Part shown: one piece after another, positions 55,359 through 64,000 of the stretch
Numbering within the stretch: position 1 is the first letter of the stretch
How the letters are laid out: the number at the start of each line of letters is the position of its first letter
Source of the DNA: Metaphire vulgaris
Taxonomy: Eukaryota; Annelida; Clitellata; Crassiclitellata; Megascolecidae
NCBI GenBank assembly: GCA_018105865.1
Contig: CM030859.1
Location: forward strand, 2,378,501-2,442,500
Direction of reading: 5' to 3'
DNA length: 64,000 nt
Notes under the pieces: generated by a model
Seen by the model: the letters and a program-made list of their open reading frames with translations, nothing else
The model's database searches: none
What the model was told of the DNA's origin: nothing
Made by a program: the position numbers and the translations under genes

Positions 55359-55541
55359 CAGAGGCGTAGAGGGCATTGGGAGTTTAAGGAGGGGAACAGA
55401 AATTGGGTATTTGGTTATAGTGAAAGGCCATGAAAATAATGTCAAAACGTGTGCGACGACCTTTTTTTGCTCGTCAGCAGTGTTAAGGGCGCCAACGGTA
55501 CACTTTGCCCCAGAGCGCCGGACACCCTCGCTACGCCACTG
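55359..55541. mobile_element. hAT-like miniature element just upstream of gene D exon
   Basis: 183 bp, ends CAGAGGCGTAGAGGG and CCCTCGCTACGCCACTG, exact 8-bp duplication ATGGAATG (55351-55358, 55542-55549). It ends 52 bp before the D exon and so sits next to its branch-point region. Confidence 0.95.
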
Positions 55542-55593
55542 ATGGAATGTGTATTTCTTCGTGTATGTGTGTGTGCGTGTGTGTGTATTGCAG

Positions 55594-56185
55594 ACCAAAC
55601 TCAGAATGAGCGCGAAAGAGAACCATTGCTACCGAAACGTAAAGACGCAGGTAAATCAAAAGAGCATCAAGGTTCACCAGGTCATTGCAAAAAATGCATT
55701 GAAAACAAGGCTAAGAAACGTGCACGGCGCACTGAAAATAAGACCAAGAAACGAAAGAAAACTTCGGTGGGAGTTGAAGCGACGGTTCCTGTGAGCGACG
55801 AAAAGATATCGGCGCCTGCAGTCAAAAACCCAGAGGAATCTTCAACGCCTGCTGAGATGCCGCCACCGCCAAAGCGTCGGGGAAAAGGCAGGACGAGCAC
55901 CCGTGCCAAGGATAAACCAGTGAACCAACGAGAACCAACTTCATCGGCGCCTGCAGCTGTGTCGCGAAAACGCCGAGAAGATTCCCGAAAGAAGGACAAG
56001 AAAAGATCGCGGAAGGGAGCCGCTCATTTGAAGTTGACCGTAAGCGTAGCGCCTCGACATACGAATCCAACCCACAGCACCACGCCTGAACGTCACAAGG
56101 AAGGCTGCGAGCCGACGCAATCGAAGCCCAGTAGGCGTATATCTCCCACAACGACAGTCGATACTACGGTCATTATTGTCGGTGC

Positions 56186-56220
<35 letters not shown>

Positions 56221-56469
56221 GCAGAGACAGTCGTGACTGTAATGATATTGCTATACGCGGAGGCGGTGATGAAGATGGCGATGATCGTGGTGACAGCGTG
56301 GGCGATTGCGATACTGCTGTTCCTGATGTTCATGATAACGACGATAATTATGATGATGAAAATGTTAAAGATAAAGCTGCTGATGATGAAGATGACGACA
56401 CTGCTTCCAGTGACGATGATCCTAGTGGCGGTGATGATAGTGATACTGATGACGACAGCGATGATGCGA

Positions 56470-56512
<43 letters not shown>

Positions 56513-56639
56513 CGACGGTGATGATGATGATGATGATGATGACGATGATGATGATGATAATGATGTCGGTGTTGCTTCTGACGGCGATGATACTCGAGAT
56601 GATTTTCGTGATAGCAATGATAAAGATGATGATAACTAA
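55594..56639 (+). CDS. Gene D: Lys/Arg-rich, Asp-rich basic-acidic protein, last exon
   Basis: A GT-rich stretch ending GTATTGCAG (to 55593) is the acceptor; the exon starts in phase 1 with AC, then QTQNEREREPLLPKRKDAGK and runs 347 codons to TAA at 56637-56639. Residues ~20-190 are strongly basic (KKRARRTENKTKKRKK, SRKRREDSRKKDKKRSRKG) with Pro-rich spacers (EMPPPPKRRGKGRTS) and a single CKKC. A short hydrophobic and Ala run (TTVIIVGAAAAAAAA) joins it to an Asp-rich tail ending SNDKDDDN. Third-base variety in Asp, Ser and Gly codons is high in the proximal tail. It has the same phase and layout as A, B and C but little residue-level identity, so it is the most diverged member or a convergent one. 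AATAAA at 56808. Confidence 0.65.
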
Positions 56640-56807
56640 ATTAAAATTAAAGTTAATGACAAATCGATCAGCTGTTTCGCCTAATTTAACATGTATTGTA
56701 TTAGGCCTAGTTATGTGATCAATTGAAATCATTATTGTACAACAGTATTTCAGAATTATTATTATTTTTAAAAACTCTTAGGTGAGCACATTTGATGCAT
56801 GCTTCAT

Positions 56808-56813
56808 AATAAA
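56808..56813 (+). terminator. Poly(A) signal AATAAA, gene D
   Basis: AATAAA 169 bp after the stop, in AT-rich flank. Confidence 0.6.
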
Positions 56814-56859
56814 GAAAACTTAGATCATACAATATACGGTCTCACTTAAAGCAAGTAAG

Positions 56860-57116
56860 TATGTAAAATCTCGTGGATTTATATAGCACTTTCGAAGGTA
56901 GTGCCGCAGTAGCTGATTATTCTTAGGAGTTTAAACTATATCTTAAAATACTTAACAAATAGCCACAAGAAAGATACAATGGTCAACCAGGCAATGGTCA
57001 ACATTTGAATTTTTTGTTTTTGATAACTGTTATTTTAGTTACGTTTAGAGCTGAACTCTGTAATGTGCCCTTGCTCATAACATTCTGTAATATGGCGAAC
57101 AAGATATTGTCATTCA

Positions 57117-57181
<65 letters not shown>

Positions 57182-57182
57182 A
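56860..57182 (-). mobile_element. (CTTA)n-tailed SINE and (AAT)n microsatellite
   Basis: 56860-57000: AAGTAAGTATGTAAAATCTC, TATAGCACTTTCGAAGG and GGTCAACCAGGCAATGGTC as in other long copies. 57117-57181: (AAT)n. Confidence 0.8.
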
Positions 57183-57211
57183 TGTAAAACAATAATAATA
57201 ACATATCCACA

Positions 57212-57633
57212 AAGGAGCTGTCCATTAATTATGTCAACAATTTTTTTGGGCGGGGGGTTGAAAAAGTTTGACAGTTGTTGACAGAGGGAGGTAGGGGGCA
57301 AGAGAAGTTGACGTACGTCACCAACTTCACTTTTTACAAATAATCAAAAATAGGAAATTTCATGGAATACTACTTATTAACAATGGAAGAAAGCATGGCA
57401 AACAGGTAAAAAAGGTCATCACCACCACATTTTGACACTCTATGAGCAAAAAATGGAAAACTGGTCATCACCGCAAAAATAATAACCTTGTTATTGGGAC
57501 CTGTCATTGATCTTGAGGGGGGGGGTCAAAAGTTGACGTAATTATTAGGGGGTCACTGAGAGTTGGCAGTTGTTGACAAGGCGGGGGTCAAAAATTGCCC
57601 AAACATTTTTGACATAATTAATGGACAGCCCCA
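57212..57633. mobile_element. GGAGCTGTCCATTAATTATG inverted-repeat element
   Basis: Ends GAGCTGTCCATTAATTATG and ACATAATTAATGGACAGCCC; interior AGAAGTTGACG and GGTCATCACC shared with 25818-26236. Confidence 0.82.
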
Positions 57634-57649
57634 AAGCGGTGAGACTGCT

Positions 57650-57910
57650 AGTATGATTTCTGTGCACGGGAATGATTTTTGAAACAGGAAGAATTTAAGT
57701 TTAGATCTAAAGATTTGAGGAGATAGTGCAGAAATTAAGGTGACTGATTCAAAATTTATTGTTTGACTATGTTGTAGACCTACAAATCCCACAACTGCTG
57801 GTCCCAGTCCTAATCTTTGTCGTATACCTACTGTAGTGATACAATCCAAATATTCCTGTGTGTAAACAGCTAGATTATTTTGCCAATTAGTTTTGAGTTT
57901 GCCCACGGGC
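57650..57910 (-). mobile_element. LINE C-terminal remnant
   Basis: Minus frame SPQIFRSKLKFFLFQKSFP resembles the end of the LINE at 11625-12400. 57955-58190 holds a TTAGCGTAGCCACGGGG end and a TTTTGGCTCATCAAGAC motif, another degraded element. Confidence 0.6.
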
Positions 57911-58199
57911 ACGGAAGTCGATCATCACCAATGGTAGGTGGCTAGTGGAACTTTCATTAGCGTAGCCACGGGGAAGGGTCCTGTCCCTATTCTTGGGACC
58001 GGTCGTGAGATTCGCGTAAAACCGGTGAGTAGTTTGGGGTAGGGGTAGTAGGAGACTGAGGAGGAGAACGCGCCAGGCACCAAACTAAAGAATTTGAGAC
58101 GAGACAAAACAACTCTTTTTTGGCTCATCAAGACTTTTGGGCCGAAAAATGTCGAAGTGAATCTCCATTCTGGAATCCTGGCCATAATAATATAATAAT

Positions 58200-58979
58200 A
58201 ATAATGTGATTTTAAGTGGTTTAGGAGGCTAAGTAAGCCTGTGTGAAAACCACTGATGTAACCATCTACATTCAATAACCTAGTTTATCTAGATAGCCTT
58301 TGAATCCGTTTACTGTTTCAACTGTCACTCCCACCTCGTCCAAACTGTTCCATTTGTCCACAACCCTTGCACTAAAAAAGTTTTTCTTTCTTGGGCCAAC
58401 CCTCTGCTTAAACAATTTGCACTTGTGGCCTCGTGTGCTGCTATAGTGTGCCAATGTAAAGAATCGATCATATGGCACATCTACTTTCCCAGTCATTATT
58501 TTGTATGTTTCTATCAAATCCCCTCTCTCTCTTCTCCTTTCTAATGTTGTCAGTCCACAATATTGAAGTCTTTTTCGTAGCTTAAATTATGGCACCCATT
58601 GACCATCTTCGTTGCTCTAGATTTTGCACTTTTTCTAAAAGTTCTATATCTTTTTCAAGAATGGATTCCAAGCCTGAACACAGTATTCTAGATGAGGCCT
58701 TACTAATGACTTATAAAGTTTAATGATTATCTCTTTGTCACGACTCACAATTGTCCTTTTCACCATTCCCAATATTTGGTTTCCCTTTTTTGCTGCCTCC
58801 ATGCATTGGTGAGATGGATTCATACTTCTATGGATGATTATCCCCAAGTCTCTTTCTTTTTCTGTTGTGGTTAGAACCTTTCGCCCTAAAGAATATTCAT
58901 TACCATTATTAGACTTCCCAACATGCATTACAGAACATTTATCAATATTGAAAAGCATCTCTGCCAGTCCACAGACCAC
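58200..58979 (-). mobile_element. CR1 LINE, C-terminal part and 3' UTR
   Basis: Minus frames: LFNIDKCSVMHVGKSNNGNE, LTTTEKERDLGIIIHRSMNP, LYKSLVRPHLEYCVQAWNPF, a shift, then VDVPYDRFFTLAHYSSTRGH and [20 protein letters not shown]. This matches the post-RT part of CR1 elements. The 3' UTR (58200-58265) carries TTTTCACACAGGCTTACTTA..CCTCCTAAACCACTT and an ATT-rich end. The same 3' end is on SINE family 1. Confidence 0.9.
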
Positions 58980-59222
58980 TGAAACAATTTCCTTAGATCT
59001 TCTTGTAAAATTTTTGCATCATCCTCCGAGTCCATGCCAATGGAAACTCTAGTTGTACGTGACCCAAAAGCATCAAGAGTCTAGAGACTAGTAGAGAGCG
59101 TCTCTCGAGTCTCGACTTTCAAGTCTGGCCCTTACTTACTCTCTTCCTCTGATCTTAGTCTGCTTTTAAAATAGGTGGTGGCAACTCTTTGTGTGTTTGT
59201 TTACATTGTTGAGAGTTTTAAA

Positions 59223-59304
59223 ATGGAACCGGTTGAAGCTGGGCTGCGGCCACCGCTTCGTCCGTTGTAATTGTTAATAAACGATGTTTGGAAATCCCTT
59301 CTAA
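59223..59304 (+). promoter_or_regulatory. Two upstream ORFs before the ZDHHC4-like start
   Basis: 59223-59270 encodes MEPVEAGLRPPLRPL; 59284-59304 encodes MFGNPF and its TAA directly abuts the ATG at 59305 (TAAATGG). If both lie in the 5' UTR, the main start would be reached by reinitiation or leaky scanning. The transcription start is not known, so this is conditional. Confidence 0.4.
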
Positions 59305-61114
59305 ATGGATCTAATTACGCTTTGCGTTCTGTTCAATGTCGTATTCTGGTCGTTGGTCGCCATTTGGTTTAAAACGAAGTCGGAAAATCCGACGGACGCC
59401 GCAGGGTTTCCACGGACGATGAAACTGGTAATGGGTTGATTAATTAATCGTGGATTTTAATTAAATCGTACAAGGGCAACAAGGATGACTGATCATCGCT
59501 GGACATTTCGCCAACATGGCCATTCACTGACACGGTCATTCGCCGAGTCGCCGACACGGCCATTCGCCGACATTGCCTTTCGCCGACACCGTCATTCACC
59601 ACTGCACCAGCATGACGATTCGCCGACACGGCCATCTTGCCATACTTAAGTGCGCTTTTGCGTTTATGTGCTGCTTTCGAAGGCGCTATAGAAATCCACG
59701 AGATTTTACTTTACTTACTTACTTACAACTTCGTGATGTGTTTTTGTATTGTTTTGTAGCCATTCAATTGTCTCAGTTGTCTATCTCCAAATATGCTACA
59801 TAATGCTGCCAGAAGTGTTTATACGTATTTATTTTTCACACGGTCAGTATCTCAAGCGTGTCAGTTTAAAGATAATTTTATTTATTACATATTGATATTT
59901 TAATATGCATGTGTACACCGATAACCAATAAAGGGTTTGCATGTTAAGGTGAGTTAGTGTAGGTAGAACTAGTGTCAGCCAAAGGACCAGGTATCTCCAG
60001 TGACTGGTCATATCTGTCACTACATTGAATTAGTTTCTATTAATAATTTCTTTAGTGCTATACCTGAAACAGATTACTATACATAACACAGTTAATTTTG
60101 CTTTATAATATATAGATGTAATAATAAAATGAATACAAAATAGGTGCCATAAAATTGTAAATACTTCATGTGTAATGTATTTGCACAAATCTTAATTGTC
60201 ATAACGGATTATATAGAATAACAGCACAACATGACAACAGTTTACTGAATTAAAACATCAAGCCTGAATGTCGAATTTTATTTGTCTTTGTTAATTTATG
60301 TTCTGTTCGAATAATTTCGTGATTTTTTAAAATTTGATTTTTACAGAAATTCCTTTTTCCAAATTTTCTACCTTTTTCTTGTTGTGACTCTTCACGTCTG
60401 CATAATAAATGATGGCCTTGGTGTATTGATGCACGTTGATCCAGACACCAATCACCTTCTCATTCCGTTCGTCATCTTGGGAATCAACTTCACTGTGTTC
60501 TTGGTGTGCTGTTACAGTGATCCAGGTGTAATAACAAAAGACAATGTGGATGCATACGTTGGAATGTATCCATATGATGAGCAAATGTATAAAGAAGGCG
60601 TGCAGTGTGTCACGTGCCATGTTGTTAAGCCAGCCCGTTCAAAACACTGCAGTAAGTTTACAGCACTTGTGAATTGCTTTATGATGCCTATGTACACTGT
60701 AGTATGCAGTGTTTATTCTAGGCCTTCTCTGGTGGGATTCCCCCTACCCCACCCCCAAAGTTTTAAAATTCCCCCCAAATTGTTTATATGTTGGCTGGGG
60801 ATGGAAATACCCCCCCCCAAAAAAAAAGTGTGGAGACTCAGACCTTGTCCCCCAAACATTTCAAAATCCCCCCCCCCCAATGTCAAGGTGGTTAGAATAA
60901 ACACTGTTAGTATGTATGTGGCATTATAGTTGATGAGTAAAACTTTGAAGATTAAAACTATCGATGCTTATTACACTCATGAAAGCTAACTGTATTATAT
61001 CGTTCTGGAAGAATCTAAAGACTTACTTGTTCAACAAATCATACAAGTGACATTTGTTAAATCGCCCTTGACTTTGGCCTCGGTCATGACTACGGCGATA
61101 CATGAGTTGTCTTG

Positions 61115-61154
<40 letters not shown>

Positions 61155-63124
61155 ACTGGATAATAATATCCTTTGTAACATAGTTCAACTAATAACAGTA
61201 GAATGCTGTTATCCCTTTGTTATCCCTTGATGCCCAGTGGTGTAGCTGTAGCATTCTTGCCACTCAACCAGAGGGTAACGGGTTTGAATATGACCCTAAC
61301 CACTGCGTAGCGACCTTGAACAAGGCTTTCACCCCTGACTTTCTCCACACTTATGATTCTTAAACTTATAATAATATAACAAGGTTTAAAGTGGTTCAGT
61401 AGGGACTGCCCTGTGTGAGAACCACTGTTGTTCCCGTCCAATCTAATATCCTAAACTACTGAGGTTTATTTTGAACTCATTCACAGTTGTAGCCATTACT
61501 ATCGTCTCATCCAGTTCATTCCATCTGTCCACCACTCTTGCACTAAAAAAGTACTGTTTGTGTCTCCCAACCCGTTTCTTGACTTGAAGTTGCATTAACA
61601 ACCAAGTAATTATAATAATTAATAATAATTATAACAACAAATCTAGTGCTATAATGTGAAATCTCAGACCTGACTAATTCGCATGTTTGTTATTTTGTCA
61701 TCCAGTTAATGTGAACTCGGTTATAGCATTTTCAAGACGTAATGAGGCCACCATGGGCCTCTTAAGGTCCATTGAAACAGCATTTTGCCCATCGAGTCAT
61801 TTAAATATGGTGCTGAATAAAAATTATGTATTTTATTTTCTCAGGTGTTTATAATCGTTGTGTTTTCAAGTTTGACCATTATTGCATTTGGATTCGCAAC
61901 TGTGTTGGCGGATTGAATCATCGATATTTTCTGCTTCTGCTTCTAAGCCTTACTGTGATGTGTGTCTATGGTTCATATGCGACTTTTAAGATCCTGAGAG
62001 CCTTAACAGAAATGTTCAATTTTTGGAACACCCCGTACCTCGCCAGCGACAGCCAGAAACAGCCGATGAATTTGATCGTCCTTGTGAAGGTATCTTCAAT
62101 ATGATATTCACAATCTTACAATTTATTTGATTATCTATGCATAGATTGAGTGATGACCAGAAACTTAAATAGAATCCCAAAACTAAATAATTTTAATAAT
62201 TATCTTAATTATTTTAATAATAATCTTATGTTTTCAAATGTCATATTTCGTATTTCAAAAAATCTTAATTGAAACTGCTGTGGAACAATTGAATTTTTTT
62301 CATTTTCTGAATTTTTTAAAATAATGAAACAAGGGTATTTTGATCAATATTGTAATCTGACTAAATTTTCAGATCATATCATGAAAAATTTAAAATCAAG
62401 TTGGCTTGCTTAGCTTATTGCCTAAATCAAATTACATTGCTTTTCAAACTTATTTACATTGCAATTTGAATTGAGCTTAGTTTGGCTTAAGCCAATTTAG
62501 CAAAGTTTTAAACCTGATATAAGTTTGCAATTTACAAACTGTTGTTCATGTTACAATATGAAACAAAAACATTGATACAATTTCTATGGCACCAAACTAT
62601 AGCCAGGGTGCAGCAGTATGGCGAGTCTTCAACATTTGCCTGAAAACAAAAATTAAGGTAAAGATTGGGTAGATGTTATTAGCTGTCAATAGCTTCTTGA
62701 AACTATAAGCAATGATCTAGCTTCTGGTGGGAGTTAAAGAATTTAGTTGGAAACTCCATATAAGCATTCTTTTATTTGAATTTACTGGTTAATATGGTAG
62801 CTGAGCATGATTTGTAAACGACCTATTAGAATTATGGTACATTTTTAGATTTTGTGCACAAGATTTCCTCGGCTGATGGTCATTGAATGTGGTCTTGTCA
62901 TCCTGTGTTTTGTCATCGGATATTTCACTTTGTATCATCTGACATTTGCGATAAGCAACGAAACAACCAACGAAAGATACAAGAGACATGCAATTAAAAA
63001 GTCAGGGTCGTTTGTACAACGCAGCATTTACAACAAAGGCATCTGGCGAAACTTCTGCGAAGAAGTGTTTCCAAGGGACAACGAAACATGCAACCGTTAT
63101 TCAAGATTTATTAAAAATGAGTAG
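59305..63124 (+). CDS. ZDHHC4: ZDHHC4-like palmitoyltransferase homologue (5 exons, complete)
   Basis: Coding exons: 59305-59427, 59760-59842, 60347-60651, 61845-62089, 62849-63124. All introns are GT-AG and the phases 0, 2, 1, 0 join exactly, giving 343 codons plus stop, about the length of vertebrate ZDHHC4. The family transfers palmitate to Cys of target proteins at ER/Golgi-type membranes. Visible: N-terminal hydrophobic segment (residues 2-22, [20 protein letters not shown]), further membrane segments near 72-90, 106-126, 198-220 and 262-284, DPG at 127-129, the Cys-rich domain from C156, and TTNE at 291-294. Two key changes: the usual DHHC is D181-H-Y-C184, and the zinc-ligand Cys after HC-x2 is Tyr173 (SVYNRC). 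DHYC enzymes are known to work in yeast (Akr1), but loss of the zinc ligand is unusual. Introns 1 and 3 hold a minisatellite, miniature element, LINE and SINE pieces. Assignment to ZDHHC4 rests on the start, HTR-type junction and TTNE/C-terminal context. Confidence 0.93.
59505..59640. repeat. 15-bp minisatellite in intron 1
   Basis: GCCATTCGCCGACACG units, about eight with changes. A (CTTA)-type SINE end follows at 59685-59730, just before exon 2. Confidence 0.85.
60707..60906. mobile_element. CAGTGTTTATTCTA family, copy 2, in intron 3
   Basis: 200 bp, ends CAGTGTTTATTCTAGGCC and TTAGAATAAACACTG; flanks GTAGTATG/TTAGTATG match at 7 of 8. It makes a false extension of the exon 3 reading frame. 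Confidence 0.93.
60990..61620. mobile_element. LINE ends and SINE (family 2) in intron 3
   Basis: 60990-61145 (+): [15 protein letters not shown], stop, then TTGACTTTGGCCTCGGTC and (AAT)n. 61225-61375 (+): SINE with GGGTAACGGGTTTGAATATG and CACTGCGTAGCGACC. 61378-61610 (-): CR1 end [20 protein letters not shown] with a 3' UTR like 58200-58265. Confidence 0.8.
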
Positions 63125-63259
63125 AAAAATTATTTGTTATATTTAATATTGCGTTAAAACATATGTAGTAAAGCTGTCATTTAGTCAGAAAACAAATGTG
63201 AAATTTGCAATTTTGATGTCATTTTCTGTGTCGTGTTTGAGACTTGAATCAATTAAAGC

Positions 63260-63573
63260 CAGTGGCGTAGCCAGGATTTTCCGATGAGGGGGTTACGAAC
63301 GACTATTCCCAACTTTGGAAATTCTTGGCAAGCAAAAGAAGGTTGTCACTTATTATTTTTCTTGGTTAAGTTAGTTACAATGTATATTATATAGTTATAT
63401 GAGCACAGACAGCCTGTACAACTATGTATGTTGATATTTTGTGTTTGCTTCTTTCTTTCTTCTTTTTGCCGCCTTAGACTGGATTTCGGCGCCCATCTAT
63501 CCGCAGAATAATAATACGCAAAAAAATTGTGGTCGGCCAACCAGGGGGGTTTAACCCCCTGGCTACGCCAATG
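63260..63573. mobile_element. CAGTGGCGTAGCCAGGATTTT miniature element at ZDHHC4-like 3' end
   Basis: 314 bp, ends CAGTGGCGTAGCCAGGATTT and TGGCTACGCCAATG; flanks ATTAAAGC (63252-63259) and ATTAAAGG (63574-63581), 7 of 8. The target site contains ATTAAA, a common variant poly(A) signal, 128 bp after the stop codon. Confidence 0.93.
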
Positions 63574-63581
63574 ATTAAAGG

Positions 63582-64000
63582 CATAAATAGACACCAGAGT
63601 GGGAACACACGTGCACACTGTTCATAGACAAGTTTGTTGTAATACTTGGGTAGTACATAATCTGTCATGCTGTATTACTATAGTTAGGATATAATAATAA
63701 TAATAACGTGATTTTGTGTGGATTAGAACGCTAAGTTAGCCTGTGTGAAAACCACTGTTACTCTTTGTGAAAACTTCCTGCTTTCCTGCCTTCTGCCTTG
63801 CTATGTGTACTTATAGTTCTAAAGAAAGTTTGGTGGTTCAATTTTATTCCAAGTCTCTCATTTAGCTAGTTCAAAGTGACTAATAATACGTACAATTGAC
63901 AGAGGCCGATCTAACAGCATATATTCTGCTCTCGAATATAAAGTCTATCCAGCGTCAAGCAAAACTATTTTAATCCCTTCTATTTGACTGCCATTTTCTT
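63582..64000 (-). other. LINE/SINE 3' tail fragment; otherwise no gene
   Basis: 63690-63760 carries GTGTGGATTAGAACGCTAAG and TAGCCTGTGTGAAAACCACT next to (AAT)n, the inverted 3' tail of the CR1/SINE pair. The rest to the window end shows nothing. Confidence 0.55.

Noticed and set aside
60652..60929. Extension of ZDHHC4-like exon 3 reading frame
   Set aside because: It runs past a strong donor (GTAAGT) into a miniature element; the spliced version joins in phase and matches the family.

Overview
The window is nuclear DNA of an animal. Genes are split by short GT-AG introns, there is one nuclear-type tRNA-Gly, and most of the sequence is interspersed repeats: hAT-type miniature elements, CR1/L2- and RTE-like LINE ends, tRNA-derived SINEs, Helitron-like pieces and microsatellites. 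The palindrome TAGGCCTA recurs about twenty times. Together this suggests a marine invertebrate, tentatively a non-vertebrate deuterostome such as an echinoderm or hemichordate, but nothing here fixes the species.

Layout. 0-5 kb: a Helitron-like minisatellite, a 1.8-kb hAT element with a broken ZMYM1-like transposase and an exact 8-bp target duplication (658-2440), and nested fold-back repeats. 5-17 kb: repeats, one convincing signal-peptide first exon (6745-7047) and one weak candidate exon (12940-13095). 17.9-56.7 kb: a cluster of four same-strand related genes (A 20386-21035, C 32902-36280, B 46977-47919, D 55594-56639). Each begins with an exon after a phase-1 intron and encodes a Lys-rich basic domain followed by a long Asp/Glu-rich acidic domain. 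A resembles B, and their upstream flanks are collinear, so at least the A locus and the B locus are a segmental duplication; C and D may be a second pair. B carries frameshifts, and C has its basic and acidic halves in different frames. 50370-50440: tRNA-Gly(GCC). 59305-63124: a complete five-exon ZDHHC4-like palmitoyltransferase gene of 343 codons, with DHYC replacing DHHC and one zinc-ligand Cys replaced by Tyr.

The only gene with a clear biochemical role is the ZDHHC4-like one, a membrane S-acyltransferase homologue. The basic/acidic family is not one I recognise. Its charge layout and phase-1 exon border would fit secreted mineral- or polyanion-binding proteins, or chromatin/nucleolar charge-segregated proteins; their first exons were not found, so location in the cell is open.

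Most remaining sequence is explained by repeats whose ends I could define by terminal inverted repeats and, in many cases, exact 8-bp target duplications. Several repeat families with different ends share one internal 20-bp motif.
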